A stretch of 64,000 nucleotides of DNA from Leptolyngbyaceae cyanobacterium clean351 (lineage in GTDB: Bacteria > Cyanobacteriota > Cyanobacteriia > DAIDHW01). The stretch is from the NCBI GenBank assembly GCA_027451865.1, contig DAIDHW010000006.1, positions 1-64,000 of the forward strand. The letters are read 5' to 3'. Below, one piece after another: positions 41,922 to 52,187 of the stretch (position 1 is the first letter of the stretch; every line of letters begins with the position of its first letter). Below the pieces are notes generated by a model. It was not told where the DNA came from and did no database searches. It saw nothing but the letters and a program-made list of their open reading frames with translations. Position numbers and translations under genes: made by a program.

Positions 41922-44900
41922 CCCCCGAACAAACCCGAGTCGTCGGCGCTCCCCGGAGTGTGGCAGTCACCGCTGGGGCCGGTACCGGCAAGACCCAGAT
42001 GCTGGTCCAGCGCTACCTTTACCACCTGCGCCAGGGCTATTCTCCCCTGGCGGTAGTAGCGGTCACTTTCACCGAAACGGCGGCCCGGGAATTGCGCTCC
42101 CGCCTGCACCGGGAAGGTCAGTCTCTCCCGAACTCCACCCGCGCCCAACTAGCAGCCGCCCCCATCTGCACCTTTCACGGTTTAGCCGCCCGCATCTGCC
42201 GTGAGCATGCCCTTAAGGTCAGCCTAGACCCAGATTTTCGGATCCTCGACGAGGTAGAGGGGAAACTATGGTTCCGCCAAGCCCTCACCGAGGCCATCCA
42301 GGCCTTGCCCCCGATTTTTTGCCACCAGCTGGGTTACTCCTTCCTTACCAAAGCCCTAGGGGCCCTCTGTCCAGATCCATTGGGGGCCCGGGCAGCCCTG
42401 GGGGTGTCACCCGAGCAGACCCAAGGGGCAGTACAGGCTGCCCAGACCCAAGCCTGGGAGGAGTTAGTCCAACACCCAGTGTGGAAGGGGGCGCAGGCCT
42501 ACCTGGCAAGTCACCAGGCCCCGGGGGATAAGCTTGACCTAGTGCGAATCCAAGCTCTCTCGGCCATGGCCCGGGTGGAGGGAAGGGAGGACCTAGGCCC
42601 TGCCTTAACGGCAATTAGAAAGCTCAAAATCAACTGCGGCAAGCAGGGGGCCTGGGGCTCTCGGGAACAGCTGCAGGAAGTCAAAGCCCACATCAAGGCC
42701 CTGCGGGAGCTGACAGAGGATAACACCGGCTTAGTTACCTTGGCGATCAATCCCCAAGACCAGGCGGTAGCCCAACAGCTCCCCCTCCTGAAGCAGGCCT
42801 TCAAGCTGGTCCAGGAGCATCTCAAGCAGACCAAGGGGCGCCAGGGGGTACTCGATTTCCCTGACCTGGAGGTCTACGCCCTAGAAGCCCTCCGGTACCC
42901 AGAGGTGCTCAGCTACTACAAAGAGCGCTGGCAGGTGTTTCTGGTAGATGAATTCCAGGACACTAACCCCACCCAAAGTCAACTCCTCGAGCTATTGACG
43001 ACTGGTAAGCTGTTGACGCTGGTCGGGGATCCAAAACAATCAATCTACGGGTTTCGTGGGGCTCAGGTGCAGGTGTTTCAATCCTGGCAGGAGCGGCTGC
43101 ACACCCCCGCCTATCCCCCCCTAGAACTGCGCCTGAGCTTCCGCACCCACCACAGTCTGCTGGAGCAAATCAATGAGTTATTTGCTCCCCTCCTCGGGCC
43201 ATTACATCAGCGGCTTGCTGCCCACCGCCAGGCTGTCCCCCATCCGGGGCCCCACCTGCGTCTACTTCTGCCCACGAATGAGAAGGGTAGCCGGTTCGGG
43301 GAGGCCAGGGGCCTAGCCCAGGTAGTCAGCACTATGCTCCAAGCACCCCTGCTGGTCTGGGACCCTCAGACCCAGGCCCGGCGGCCAGTCCAGCCCCCCG
43401 ATATTGCCATTCTTTGTCACACCTGGAGCCCCCTAGACCTGTACGCCCAGGTTCTGGAGGATCAGGGAATACCCGTGCGCCAGGCCGGAGGGGGGAGCCT
43501 ATTAGAGACCCGGGAAGCGAAGGATGCCTGGGCCCTGCTGCGGTTTCTGGCTGACTCCCGGGAGGACCTGAGCCTGGTGGCTTTACTGCGCAGTCCCTTT
43601 TTTGCCTTCAGTGACCGGACCCTCTACTACCTAAGCCAAGCCCGGCACCGGGATACCTGCTGGTGGGACCACCTAGCCCAGGCCTTACCCCTAGGGGAAT
43701 CGCCCGCGCCCTTAGTGCTGCGCCAACTCCTAGACCAGCGGCGGCGGGCCAGCCCAGAGCAGCTGCTGCAGCAGGCAGACTTGCTGACAGGTTATACGGC
43801 GGTGGTAGCCAATCTGCCCCGGGGGCAGCGGCGCCTGGGGGATTGGCAAGGGTTCCTGGACCTAGTGCGCAGCTGGGAGCCTTTAGATCTGGTAGGAGTA
43901 GTGCAGCGGCTAGAGCAGATTCAGGAAAGTCACCTGGAAATACCCCGGCCGGCCGCTACCGGGGCGGGGGTGAGCCTGACTACCATCCACCAGGCCAAGG
44001 GACTAGAGTGGCCGGTAGTCCTAGTGGCCAACCTAGACCATCGCCCCCCGGGCCGCTCTCCTGGGCTGCTATTTGACCCCCAGCTAGGAGTTAGTTGGTA
44101 CCAGGGCCCCGGGGGAGACCAGCCAGCTGTGTACCAACTCCTGCAGCGGCGGCAGCAACAAATGGAGCTTGAGGAGCGCAAACGGGTCCTCTACGTCGCC
44201 TTTACCCGGGCTCGCGACCACCTAGTTTTAACCGCTAGCAAACCTAAGGGGGGACACCTGGATCTGCTGCCGGAGGCTCTGGCCACTCCGCTGCCCTGCG
44301 CCTCCTCGGCCCCCTCCCCTCGGGCCCAATTGCTTCCGGTATCCCCGGCCCACGTTGCCTCCCTAGGGGCTGGGGTCTGGCAGCTACCAATCAGCGCCCT
44401 CAGTGACTATCACCATTGTCCGCGCCTGTTTGAGTACCGCCATCTCCAGGGGCATCCGGGCCACTCCCGGAGCGGCCGGGGGCAGGGGGCAGCCCTGGGA
44501 ACCCTCACCCACTGGGCGATCCAACACCAGGTAACTACCAAGGAGAACCTAGAGGTAGCAGCGGACCGCCTGGGACTGGGGTTGGTGCCAGCCCAGGTGC
44601 AGGAGGCTTTAGACTTGGCCCGGCGGTTCAACTGCGCTCCCCTATACGCTCCCTACCGTTCCCCAGCCGGCCAGGCTGAGTACCCAGTGGCCTTTGAGTT
44701 TGGGGGAATTCACCTTTCCGGCTACATCGACTGGCTAGGGCCAGATTATGTCCTGGACTTTAAGACCGACCGGGTCGTGAAGCCGCAACAACACTGCCTG
44801 CAGCTGTGGGCCTACGCCTACGCCACCGGCCGTCAGGTTGCTCACCTGGCCTACCTGCGCCATGACCGAGTTCATAGCTGGGGCTTGACAGACTTAGACC

Positions 44901-45061
44901 AGCTGACAGCGTTGGCTACGGGGGTAGTGGAGCGGATTGCCCGGGATGACTTCTCCCCTACTCCTAGTCCGGGGGCCTGCCAAGCTTGCCCCTACGGGCG
45001 GATCTGTACAGCCGGCCAGGAATTCCTCCCGGGGCCGGAATCGGCTAAGGTGGATGGGTAA
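41912..45061 (+). CDS. AddA-like UvrD/Rep helicase with RecB-type nuclease domain
   Basis: The start is ATG 41912 ([36 protein letters not shown]), which gives 1049 residues; the ORF-track start lies inside the upstream gene. It has Q-motif plus Walker A AGAGTGKT, motif Ia [14 protein letters not shown], motif [13 protein letters not shown], motif [18 protein letters not shown], motif IV-VI ([42 protein letters not shown]). The C-terminal nuclease has YVLDFKTDR with cysteines HHCPRLF and [10 protein letters not shown] that may bind 4Fe-4S. It is the motor of an AddAB-type recombination enzyme. Confidence 0.88.
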   Translation: MHLTPEQTRVVGAPRSVAVTAGAGTGKTQMLVQRYLYHLRQGYSPLAVVAVTFTETAARELRSRLHREGQSLPNSTRAQLAAAPICTFHGLAARICREHALKVSLDPDFRILDEVEGKLWFRQALTEAIQALPPIFCHQLGYSFLTKALGALCPDPLGARAALGVSPEQTQGAVQAAQTQAWEELVQHPVWKGAQAYLASHQAPGDKLDLVRIQALSAMARVEGREDLGPALTAIRKLKINCGKQGAWGSREQLQEVKAHIKALRELTEDNTGLVTLAINPQDQAVAQQLPLLKQAFKLVQEHLKQTKGRQGVLDFPDLEVYALEALRYPEVLSYYKERWQVFLVDEFQDTNPTQSQLLELLTTGKLLTLVGDPKQSIYGFRGAQVQVFQSWQERLHTPAYPPLELRLSFRTHHSLLEQINELFAPLLGPLHQRLAAHRQAVPHPGPHLRLLLPTNEKGSRFGEARGLAQVVSTMLQAPLLVWDPQTQARRPVQPPDIAILCHTWSPLDLYAQVLEDQGIPVRQAGGGSLLETREAKDAWALLRFLADSREDLSLVALLRSPFFAFSDRTLYYLSQARHRDTCWWDHLAQALPLGESPAPLVLRQLLDQRRRASPEQLLQQADLLTGYTAVVANLPRGQRRLGDWQGFLDLVRSWEPLDLVGVVQRLEQIQESHLEIPRPAATGAGVSLTTIHQAKGLEWPVVLVANLDHRPPGRSPGLLFDPQLGVSWYQGPGGDQPAVYQLLQRRQQQMELEERKRVLYVAFTRARDHLVLTASKPKGGHLDLLPEALATPLPCASSAPSPRAQLLPVSPAHVASLGAGVWQLPISALSDYHHCPRLFEYRHLQGHPGHSRSGRGQGAALGTLTHWAIQHQVTTKENLEVAADRLGLGLVPAQVQEALDLARRFNCAPLYAPYRSPAGQAEYPVAFEFGGIHLSGYIDWLGPDYVLDFKTDRVVKPQQHCLQLWAYAYATGRQVAHLAYLRHDRVHSWGLTDLDQLTALATGVVERIARDDFSPTPSPGACQACPYGRICTAGQEFLPGPESAKVDG

Positions 45062-45081
45062 GTCATGTTAGGCCTTACGCC

Positions 45082-45954
45082 ATGGTCCTAGACCGGATCC
45101 TCGATGGAAAAACCCTCGCCCAAAACCTCCAAGACCAACTAAAAGCTGAGATCCAAGCTCTGGAACCCCGGGCCGGCCGCCCCCCGGGGTTGGCAGTTTT
45201 GATGGTGGGGGACAACCCCGCTAGCGCTGCCTACGTGCGCGGCAAGGAGCGTGCCTGCGCCCAGGTGGGGATTGCCTCCTTTGGGGAGCACTTCCCAGGG
45301 GACACCAGTCAAGCTGAACTCCTAGAGGCAATCGAGGCCCTGAACCAGGACCACCGGGTGGATGGAATCCTGGTCCAGTTACCCCTGCCGAGCCACCTAG
45401 ATGCGACAGCCCTTTTAGAGACCATCACTCCGGCCAAGGACGCCGACGGTCTCCATCCGGTTAACCTAGGCAAGTTGCTGCGGGGGGAACCAGGCCTGCG
45501 CAGCTGCACCCCAGCCGGGGTGATGCGCCTGCTAGAGGCCTACCAGATCCATCTAGCTGGGCGGCGGGTGGTGGTGGTAGGCCGTAGCATCCTGGTGGGC
45601 AAACCCCTAGCCCTGATGCTCCTAGAAGCCCACAGCACCGTTACCATTGCCCACTCCCGCACCCCGGACTTGGCTGAGGTAACCCGCAGTGCGGACATTT
45701 TGGTGGCCGCCGCCGGGCAGCCGGGGCTGATTAAAGCCGACATGGTCAAGCCCCAGGCGGTGGTGGTGGATGTGGGGATCAACCGAGTACCGGGGGGGCC
45801 AACCGGCAGCCACCTAGTGGGGGATGTGGATTTTGCCGCGGTCTACCCGGTCGCCCGGGGGATCACGCCGGTGCCGGGGGGAATTGGTCCGATGACTGTG
45901 GCCATGCTGTTGCACAATACAGTATGGAGCTATCGTCAGCAATTGGGAAGTTGA
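45082..45954 (+). CDS. folD: Bifunctional methylenetetrahydrofolate dehydrogenase/cyclohydrolase
   Basis: The 290-residue protein has the FolD signatures: [28 protein letters not shown] with the catalytic Lys, [55 protein letters not shown] (NADP-binding) and [15 protein letters not shown]. It interconverts 5,10-methylene-, methenyl- and 10-formyl-THF. It starts 20 bases after the helicase gene and 51 bases before crtE. Confidence 0.97.
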   Translation: MVLDRILDGKTLAQNLQDQLKAEIQALEPRAGRPPGLAVLMVGDNPASAAYVRGKERACAQVGIASFGEHFPGDTSQAELLEAIEALNQDHRVDGILVQLPLPSHLDATALLETITPAKDADGLHPVNLGKLLRGEPGLRSCTPAGVMRLLEAYQIHLAGRRVVVVGRSILVGKPLALMLLEAHSTVTIAHSRTPDLAEVTRSADILVAAAGQPGLIKADMVKPQAVVVDVGINRVPGGPTGSHLVGDVDFAAVYPVARGITPVPGGIGPMTVAMLLHNTVWSYRQQLGS

Positions 45955-46005
45955 GTGGGCTGAACGTGGCCCCTGGACATCTCAGCTATCAGGAGACACC
46001 CCAGC

Positions 46006-46926
46006 ATGGTACTTACCAATAACATCCAACTGTCCCCCGCGGGCTTTGACCTTGCCACATATCTGGCCCACTGTCAGGCCCAGGTTGAGGCCGCCCTCGA
46101 CCAGGCCCTGCCCGTAGTCTACCCAGAGAAGATCTACGAGGCCATGCGCTACTCCCTGCTGGGGGGGGGCAAAAGGCTCAGGCCGATCCTGTGTCTGACC
46201 ACCTGTGAGTTGGTGGGCGGCACCGTGGAAATGGCCCTACCCACTGCCTGTGCCCTGGAGATGATCCACACCATGTCGTTGATCCACGACGACCTGCCGG
46301 CCATGGACAACGACGACCTGCGGCGGGGCAAGATGACTAACCACAAGGTGTACGGGGAAGACATTGCCATCTTAGCCGGGGATGGTCTGCTAGCCTACGC
46401 CTTTGAGCACATTGCCACCCAAACCCGCAACTGTCCTCCGGAGGCCCTTTTAGAGGTGGTGGCGCGCCTAGGCCGGGCGGTGGGGGCGGCAGGACTGGTG
46501 GGGGGCCAGGTGATGGACCTGGACTTTGAGGGCCAAACTAACGTCTCCGTAGAAACCCTCCACTTTATCCACACCCACAAGACCGGGGCCCTGCTGGAGG
46601 CCTGTGTAGTGTGTGGGGGGATCATCGGCGGTGCTACTCCCCTACAGGTGCAGTACCTCACCCAATACGCCCAAAATATTGGCTTGGCCTTCCAGATCGT
46701 CGATGATATCCTCGACTTGACTGCCACCCGGGAGGTCCTCGGGAAAACCGCCGGCAAGGACCTACAGGCCCAAAAGATTACTTACCCACGGCTGTGGGGG
46801 ATCGAGGAGTCCCGACGCCAGGCCCAAAACCTAGTCGATGAGGCCAAGGAAGCCCTCATGAGCTTTGGGGAACGAGCCAAAGTACTAGTGGCAATCGCTG
46901 ACTACATCACCACCCGGAATTACTAG
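46006..46926 (+). CDS. crtE: Geranylgeranyl diphosphate synthase
   Basis: The 306-residue trans-prenyltransferase has the first Asp-rich motif in [19 protein letters not shown] and the second in [11 protein letters not shown], plus [12 protein letters not shown] for diphosphate binding. It makes the C20 precursor for carotenoids, the chlorophyll phytyl chain and quinones. The next gene (DUF212) starts one base after its stop, a pairing seen in many cyanobacteria. Farnesyl-forming homologues look alike, but the context supports GGPP. Confidence 0.94.
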   Translation: MVLTNNIQLSPAGFDLATYLAHCQAQVEAALDQALPVVYPEKIYEAMRYSLLGGGKRLRPILCLTTCELVGGTVEMALPTACALEMIHTMSLIHDDLPAMDNDDLRRGKMTNHKVYGEDIAILAGDGLLAYAFEHIATQTRNCPPEALLEVVARLGRAVGAAGLVGGQVMDLDFEGQTNVSVETLHFIHTHKTGALLEACVVCGGIIGGATPLQVQYLTQYAQNIGLAFQIVDDILDLTATREVLGKTAGKDLQAQKITYPRLWGIEESRRQAQNLVDEAKEALMSFGERAKVLVAIADYITTRNY

Positions 46927-47403
46927 ATGACCAGTGGCGAAATTATTGGGCAACTGGTACAAAACCGAGTCCTGTGGGTGCCCTTGGTGGCCTGTGGCCT
47001 GGCCCAAGTGGCCAAGGTGGTCCTGGAGTCCCTCCGCCACGGCAAACTCAGCCTGAGCTCCCTGTTCCAAACCGGGGGAATGCCCAGCTCCCACTCGGCT
47101 CTGGTGAGCGCCCTAGCAGTGGAGGTGGGTCAGACCCAGGGCTGGTATAGCAGTCAGTTTGCCATTGCTACGGTGTTTGCCGTCATCGTCATGTACGACG
47201 CCGCCGGGTTAAGGCAGGCGGCGGGCAACCAGGCCCGGACCTTAAACCGACTCCTCAAAGAGCTCAAGGAAGATCACCCCCAGTTGCCGGAGGTATACCT
47301 TAAGGAAAGTCTCGGCCACACTGGTCCGGAGGTGATCGGCGGCTGGGGCCTGGGGATGCTCTGCTCCTGGGGAGCGACCCTGGCGGCGGTACTAGCAGGC
47401 TGA
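46927..47403 (+). CDS. Divergent PAP2 (DUF212) membrane protein
   Basis: The 158-residue protein has about four hydrophobic segments. It shows the diagnostic FQTGGMPSSHSALVSALAVEVG motif and a downstream GHTGPEVIGGWGLG, both corresponding to the PSGH and SRxxxxxHxxxD parts of the PAP2 phosphatase site. YDAAGLRQAAGNQARTLNRLL is the typical middle. It probably acts as a lipid-phosphate phosphatase; the substrate is not proven. It is directly downstream of crtE, so a prenyl-diphosphate-linked role is plausible. Confidence 0.9.
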   Translation: MTSGEIIGQLVQNRVLWVPLVACGLAQVAKVVLESLRHGKLSLSSLFQTGGMPSSHSALVSALAVEVGQTQGWYSSQFAIATVFAVIVMYDAAGLRQAAGNQARTLNRLLKELKEDHPQLPEVYLKESLGHTGPEVIGGWGLGMLCSWGATLAAVLAG

Positions 47404-47411
47404 AAATCCGC

Positions 47412-48017
47412 CTAAACCTGGCTGACCACCGATTCCCACTTCATTCCGTGCAGCTGCAGCTGGGGGTGGGAAACCAACAGGTGCCACACCACCGCCTGGA
47501 AAGCCTCCGTCTGGGGGGTGATGGTTTCTGGGCGCTGGGGCGGGATCACCACGCAGATGTCCGCTACCTGGGCTGCGTAACCGCCATCCCGGCCCACTAC
47601 CCCGAAGATCTTCGCCCCCACTCCCCGGGCGTACTCTAGGGCCGAGACCAGATTAACGCTGACATTTTTCTCCCGGTTACCACCGCCGACGGAAAACACG
47701 AAGATACCATCCTGTGGGCCAAGGCGGCTACCCCGCAGCCAGTTGGTGTAGGCACTGTCCCAACCATCGTCATTAATCCGGGCTGTCAACTCAGAGACAT
47801 TGTCCGTGGGGGTGTAGGCCTCAAAGCCAGCGATCTTGCGAAAGTCATTGACGGCGTGGCTAGCGTGGCCAGCCCCCCCGCCGACCCCCAGAAAGAACAG
47901 CCGGCCCCCCCCCTGGCGCAGGACCGCTAGCTCCCGGACTAGCTGTTCTAGGACCTCCTGGTCCAGGGCATCTAGAATCGCCTTAGCATCCTGTACAAAT
48001 TCAGCAATGTAGCCCAC
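47412..48017 (-). CDS. SIS-domain phosphosugar isomerase, GmhA-like
   Basis: The 201-residue protein has an SIS fold with a phosphate-binding loop FFLGVGGGAGHASHAVNDFRK and the sugar-binding VFSVGGGNREKNVSVNLVSALEYARGVGAKIFGVVGRDGG. It resembles sedoheptulose-7-phosphate isomerase (GmhA), which begins heptose synthesis. It is the last gene of an operon with a GmhB-like phosphatase, an oxidoreductase and an SDR. The C-terminus QLHGMKWESVVSQV is intact. Confidence 0.83.
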   Translation of the reverse strand: MGYIAEFVQDAKAILDALDQEVLEQLVRELAVLRQGGGRLFFLGVGGGAGHASHAVNDFRKIAGFEAYTPTDNVSELTARINDDGWDSAYTNWLRGSRLGPQDGIFVFSVGGGNREKNVSVNLVSALEYARGVGAKIFGVVGRDGGYAAQVADICVVIPPQRPETITPQTEAFQAVVWHLLVSHPQLQLHGMKWESVVSQV

Positions 48018-48024
48018 GTTTGTT

Positions 48025-48564
48025 TTACTCCCGGTAGTGACAAATCCAACTCACCGCCACCCCTAAATCCGGCACCACCCAGTGGGCCAGGGCCTCAGCT
48101 CTCCCTCGATTATAGGGTTGAGAGAGCAAAATACAGCCACAGCCCACGGCCCGACCCGCCTGCATGTCCTTCCAGGAATCCCCCACCACAAAGGACTCTG
48201 CCAAGTCCACCCCCCAGCGCTGGGCGAGGCTAAGGAGCATCCCGGGTTTGGGCTTGCGGCAGGCACACTGGTCCTGGTCATCGTGGGGGCAGGCGAGCAG
48301 GTCATGGATAGCCAACTCCCGGGCTACTCGGGCTTGGATCTGCTCATGGTCCTGGAGCTGCAGCTTGCGGCGGGCCAGATCAGGTTGGTTAGTAATTACA
48401 AATACCAGTAATCCAGCCCGGCGCAGCTGGTCTACTGCCTGGTGAATACCCGCCTGCCACTGGAACTGGGCCAGGGAATAGGGGGAGGAGGGCTGGCCAT
48501 CCCGAAACACCACCTGGTTGACAATCCCATCCCGGTCTAGAAACACCGCCGGCTGCCTAGACAC
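48025..48564 (-). CDS. HAD-IIIA phosphatase, GmhB-like
   Basis: The 179-residue protein has HAD motif I in AVFLDRDGIVNQ (DxD), motif II in FVITNQ, and motif IV in SFVVGDSWKDMQAGRAVG. The zinc loop CPHDDQDQCACRKPKPGM is the hallmark of GmhB and HisB-N. It should remove the 7-phosphate of a heptose bisphosphate. It lies 7 bases before the GmhA-like gene and overlaps the oxidoreductase gene by 8 bases. Confidence 0.87.
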   Translation of the reverse strand: MSRQPAVFLDRDGIVNQVVFRDGQPSSPYSLAQFQWQAGIHQAVDQLRRAGLLVFVITNQPDLARRKLQLQDHEQIQARVARELAIHDLLACPHDDQDQCACRKPKPGMLLSLAQRWGVDLAESFVVGDSWKDMQAGRAVGCGCILLSQPYNRGRAEALAHWVVPDLGVAVSWICHYRE

Positions 48565-49558
48565 GGGCCACTGCTCCCGTGCGGGCTGCCTGGTAGAGGG
48601 CTTGGAGCATGCGCATGGCCGCTAGACCCTCCGCCGGTGTGCCCTGGTAGACCTCGCCCTGGGTAATGGCAGCTATGAATTCCTCCCACTCCAGGCGCCA
48701 GGAGGAGTCGGGCTGGTCGAACACCTCCTCGGTCAGGTCAGGAACTCCCCCCTCGGGGCGCCGCCGGGCTATCACTAGCCGCTCTATACCGTAGCTGCGG
48801 CCGAGACCCGAGACGCTTAAAGACCCCTCACGGCCAAATACCTCGAAGGAAAATAGATTCTTCCACTGGGTCCAGCTGGTGTGGAAGTTGGCCACTACCC
48901 CGTTAGGGTACCGAAACAGGCCAAAGCCGTTATCCTCTAGGGGCTCAATGGGCCAGACCACCGTCTGCAGGTAGGCGAAGGCTTCCTGGGGGAGGCCGGC
49001 AAACCAGTGGATCAAGTCGACGATGTGCACCCCCTGATCGGTCAGCTCTCCCCCCCCGGCCAGGACCGGATCTCCCCGCCACTCTCGTTCGTAGCCGGGT
49101 CTCCCCCCGTGGCCGTAGTAGGCCCGCAGGTTGATTAGTTCCCCAACTAGGCCCTGGCGGTACAGCTGGTGGGCCCGGGCGAGGGCCGGGTGGTAGCGGT
49201 GGTTAAAACCGATCTTGAGTACTCGATTAGTGGCCGCCGCTGCCATGGCCTGGGCTTCGGCCAGGTTACGGCCCATGGGCTTCTCAACTAGTACGTGTTT
49301 ACCAGCCGCCAGAGCCGCTGTGGTGATCTCGGCTAGCAGGCCGTTGTGGGTAGACACCACCACTACCCCTAGGCTCGGGTCCTCTAGGACCTGATGCCAG
49401 TCAGTGGCGGTGGGACAATCAAACTCCTCGGCCAAGGCGGCGGCGGCCGGGGGGTGAATATCTACCACTAGCCCTAAACTTGACGCTGGATGTCGGTGAA
49501 TCTCCGCTGCCCGCCGCCGGCCAATCAACCCGCAACCCACCACCGCTACCCTAATCAT
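48557..49558 (-). CDS. Gfo/Idh/MocA family sugar oxidoreductase
   Basis: The ATG at 49558 (MIRVAVVGCGLIGRRRAAEIHRHP) gives 333 residues and overlaps the SDR stop by 4 bases; the longer ORF-track start is rejected. It has an N-terminal Rossmann fold (VGCGLIGRRRA) and the family EKP motif in HVLVEKPMGRNLAEA. The C-terminal dimer domain has GGGELTDQGVHIVDLIHWFAG with the catalytic His region. It oxidises or reduces a sugar, cyclitol or nucleotide sugar. The substrate is not known; the neighbours point to a heptose or related sugar. Confidence 0.88.
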   Translation of the reverse strand: MIRVAVVGCGLIGRRRAAEIHRHPASSLGLVVDIHPPAAAALAEEFDCPTATDWHQVLEDPSLGVVVVSTHNGLLAEITTAALAAGKHVLVEKPMGRNLAEAQAMAAAATNRVLKIGFNHRYHPALARAHQLYRQGLVGELINLRAYYGHGGRPGYEREWRGDPVLAGGGELTDQGVHIVDLIHWFAGLPQEAFAYLQTVVWPIEPLEDNGFGLFRYPNGVVANFHTSWTQWKNLFSFEVFGREGSLSVSGLGRSYGIERLVIARRRPEGGVPDLTEEVFDQPDSSWRLEWEEFIAAITQGEVYQGTPAEGLAAMRMLQALYQAARTGAVARV

Positions 49559-50427
49559 TGCCAGTCCATTCCCCGCTCCCGGGGCAGGATCCGCCGCAGG
49601 GTAAAGATATCCTCCGCCTGTAATTCCTGCAGGTGTAAAGGCCACTCCAGCCAGTTGTCGTAGGGGGCCGCCAGGAGCTTACCGGTGATGCCGGCGGCCT
49701 GATCAGAGACGAGGAAGGCAGCGGCAGCAGCCCCAAGCTCCGGGGGGACACCCCCCCCGGCCAGCCCTGCGCGCGTTTTTTCCAGGTAGGCTAGACCTGC
49801 CCGCTCCCCGGCCGCTAGGGTCTCCTGGTGCAGCCGGGTAGCTACAAAACCCGGCGCCAAACAGTTGACCTGGATGCCGTAGGGGGCCATTTCCTGGGCT
49901 AGGGTTTCTCCTAGGCGCACCACCCCTACCTTGGAACAGGCATAGGCGGTGTAGTAGGGAAAGGGGCTCGCCGCCCCCCCCCCGGAAAACAGGACCAGGC
50001 GGCCGCCCCCCTGGGCTTGGAAGCGCCGGCAACTAGCCTGGGCTACTAGAAAGCTACCGAGGAGGTTGACCTGCAGGGTCCCCCACCAGGCCTGGGGGTC
50101 TACCTGAGTAACTTCGCCGATGGGACCGAGGACACCAGCCGCATGAACCACCCCCTGCACCGGGCCAAAGTGCTCGGCGACGGTGTTGAGGGCTATTTCC
50201 ACTTGGCGAGCATCACTAACATCCGCTACCACTGCTCGGACTTGGTCGTACCCTTGGGCTTGAAAATCCGCCACTGCCGCACTCAAATCCGCTTCAGTGC
50301 GGCTACAAACTACTACTCGAGCCCCCCCCTGTAAACAGGCTAAGGCCGTAGCCCGACCCAGACCCAAACTCCCCCCGGTGACCAGGAGGTTTTTACCGCG
50401 CAGGTCGGGGGGCTGGGGGATCTTCAC
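49555..50427 (-). CDS. Short-chain dehydrogenase/reductase
   Basis: The 290-residue classical SDR has the cofactor motif TGGSLGLGRATAL, NAG-like VVHAAGVLG, and catalytic Ser region LFSGGGAASPFPYYTAYACSKVG with the YxxxK pair. The following APGFVATRLHQETL is typical. It reduces or oxidises a sugar or small carbonyl. It heads the sugar operon (SDR, Gfo/Idh/MocA, HAD, SIS), and its ATG overlaps the stop of the secreted protein upstream, so all five genes may be coupled. Confidence 0.88.
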   Translation of the reverse strand: MKIPQPPDLRGKNLLVTGGSLGLGRATALACLQGGARVVVCSRTEADLSAAVADFQAQGYDQVRAVVADVSDARQVEIALNTVAEHFGPVQGVVHAAGVLGPIGEVTQVDPQAWWGTLQVNLLGSFLVAQASCRRFQAQGGGRLVLFSGGGAASPFPYYTAYACSKVGVVRLGETLAQEMAPYGIQVNCLAPGFVATRLHQETLAAGERAGLAYLEKTRAGLAGGGVPPELGAAAAAFLVSDQAAGITGKLLAAPYDNWLEWPLHLQELQAEDIFTLRRILPRERGMDWQ

Positions 50428-50849
50428 CGGCGCACCGTCCCACTAAAACCGGCCGCCTTGAATTGAGCCAAGGTCAGGGGGGTCGGCTGGGTAGCGGGGA
50501 CAGAAATGCGTAACTCAAAATTCCCCTCGCCGGGGGGAACCTCGTCAATGGAGCCGAGGCGGGTACGGTTTTGCATCACCGGCTCGCCGCTGGCGTCGTA
50601 GATGCGGCCAAAAATATCGGCGTTGTAAACTGGTTTACCTGTTTTATTTTGGGTCTTGCCGGTGATGATAAAACAGCGGGCAGTTTGGGGATTGCCCCCG
50701 CTGGTGATTGCTCCCGCCGCCACTTCCGGGGGGCAGTCTTGGTAGGATAAGTTAGAGAGCTGGATTTGGGTTAGGGCTAGGGCGGCAGCTGTCGTCATCA
50801 CCCACAGACAGACTGCTACTAGGGCCGTGACCAGTGCTGAATACCTCAT
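50424..50849 (-). CDS. Secreted protein of unknown function
   Basis: The 141-residue protein has an N-terminal signal peptide (MRYSALVTALVAVCLWVMTTAAALA). Its mature part has two cysteines (YQDCPPEV and ARCFIITGKTQNKTGKPVYNADIFGRIYDASGEPVMQNRTRLGSIDEVPPGEGNFELRISVP). The second half reads like an immunoglobulin-like FxLYD-type beta domain. It is 4-base coupled to the SDR gene. I recognise the pattern as one common in cyanobacteria but know no function. Confidence 0.72.
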   Translation of the reverse strand: MRYSALVTALVAVCLWVMTTAAALALTQIQLSNLSYQDCPPEVAAGAITSGGNPQTARCFIITGKTQNKTGKPVYNADIFGRIYDASGEPVMQNRTRLGSIDEVPPGEGNFELRISVPATQPTPLTLAQFKAAGFSGTVRR

Positions 50850-50945
50850 CCGATTCTCTCCACAAACTAGGTTCCAGTATACCGACTGGGAGTACCCAAG
50901 TGATTAGCCTCCAGGGGATTACCCACCACTCACCGGTAGGCAGCC

Positions 50946-52100
50946 GTGACCACTGAATTTTTCTACGCCGACCTCCCCCCCGTTACTGACCTACTAGCCA
51001 TCACCGACCCGCAAAGGTTCATAGCCGTCCCCCCAGACTGGTACATTCTCCTGGCGGATTTGATCGGGTCTACCCAGGCGGTGGCAGCTGGCCGGTATAG
51101 AGATGTCAACCTTCTGGGGGCAGCAGCGATCACGGCGGTGCTCAACGCTGTTGGTCGCTTGGAAATTCCCTTTGTATTTGGGGGGGACGGAGGAGTGCTA
51201 CTGGTACCCCCAGGCTTGCTGGCCCCTAGCCGCCAAGCCCTGATCGCTACCCGGGCCCTGGCCGAGAAAGAGTTTGGCTTGGCCCTGCGGGTAGGAGCAG
51301 TCCCTGTTGCCGAGGTGGTAGAGGCAGGCCACGAGGTGAAGATAGTGAAGTTGCAGATTAGTTCTGGGTATAGCCAGGCCAACTTTGCCGGGGGAGGGTT
51401 GCGCTATGCCACCGACCTGATCAAGTCTCCTCAGGACGCCGGCCGCTACATTTTTGGTCCTGAACCCCAGGCTGAGGCTAGTTTCGCTGGTCTGGAATGC
51501 CGCTGGCAGGATATCCCCAATCCGAGAGGGGAAATTTTGACTTTGATTCTGATGGCAGCTCGGGAGGGGGCGGCGGCCAGCCTGGTCTACCGGCTGGTGA
51601 TCGAGAAACTGGTGGCGATCTACGGTCAAGAGACCAAGTTATGTCCTCTCCACCCAGCGGCTTTGCGCCTGAGCTTCAATCCCTCTACCCTGATGGCCGA
51701 GGCCCGTCTTCAGGGTCAGGAGTACTGGTGGATTCACCTGGGGTTGATGTGGCTGCAAAACCTCCTGGGCTGGTGTTTGATCCAAAGTGGGTTCTCCCTC
51801 CTAGGCCTGGACTGGGGGAAACTGCGAGCCGCCAACGTGGCTAACGCTGACTACCGCAAGCGCGATGATGCCCTGCGCTTGGTCCTAGCCTGCACTGCTA
51901 GCCAACGTCAAAGCCTGGTGGATTTTCTCGAGGATTTGTCTACCAAAGGGGAATTATTCTACGGTCTGCACCGCTCTGACCGGGCCCACTTGACCTGCAT
52001 GGTGTTTGACCGGCAACATCACCACATCCATTTTGTGGATGGGGCGGACGGGGGGTATGTCTTGGCCGCCCAAGACCTGAAGCGGCGCCTCGGTCGATGA
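50946..52100 (+). CDS. DUF3095 protein with a cyclase-like N-terminal domain
   Basis: The 384-residue protein starts at GTG 50946. The N-terminal half (WYILLADLIGSTQAVAAGRYRDVNLLGAAAITAVLNAV, then FVFGGDGGVLLVPP) resembles class III nucleotidyl cyclases or GGDEF-type folds, with an Asp in a LADLIGST turn. The C-terminal part (LVLACTASQRQSLVDFLEDLSTKGELFYGLHRSDRAHLTCMVFD) is specific to DUF3095. The function is not established. It is divergent from the sugar operon. Confidence 0.85.
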   Translation: MTTEFFYADLPPVTDLLAITDPQRFIAVPPDWYILLADLIGSTQAVAAGRYRDVNLLGAAAITAVLNAVGRLEIPFVFGGDGGVLLVPPGLLAPSRQALIATRALAEKEFGLALRVGAVPVAEVVEAGHEVKIVKLQISSGYSQANFAGGGLRYATDLIKSPQDAGRYIFGPEPQAEASFAGLECRWQDIPNPRGEILTLILMAAREGAAASLVYRLVIEKLVAIYGQETKLCPLHPAALRLSFNPSTLMAEARLQGQEYWWIHLGLMWLQNLLGWCLIQSGFSLLGLDWGKLRAANVANADYRKRDDALRLVLACTASQRQSLVDFLEDLSTKGELFYGLHRSDRAHLTCMVFDRQHHHIHFVDGADGGYVLAAQDLKRRLGR

Positions 52101-52187
52101 CAGAGAAGTCCTCCCCCAGGTCTGGGAGTTATAGGTAACTCGTACTGTAAAATGAGTTATAAGTTCTACTATTTTGGAACTGCAACC

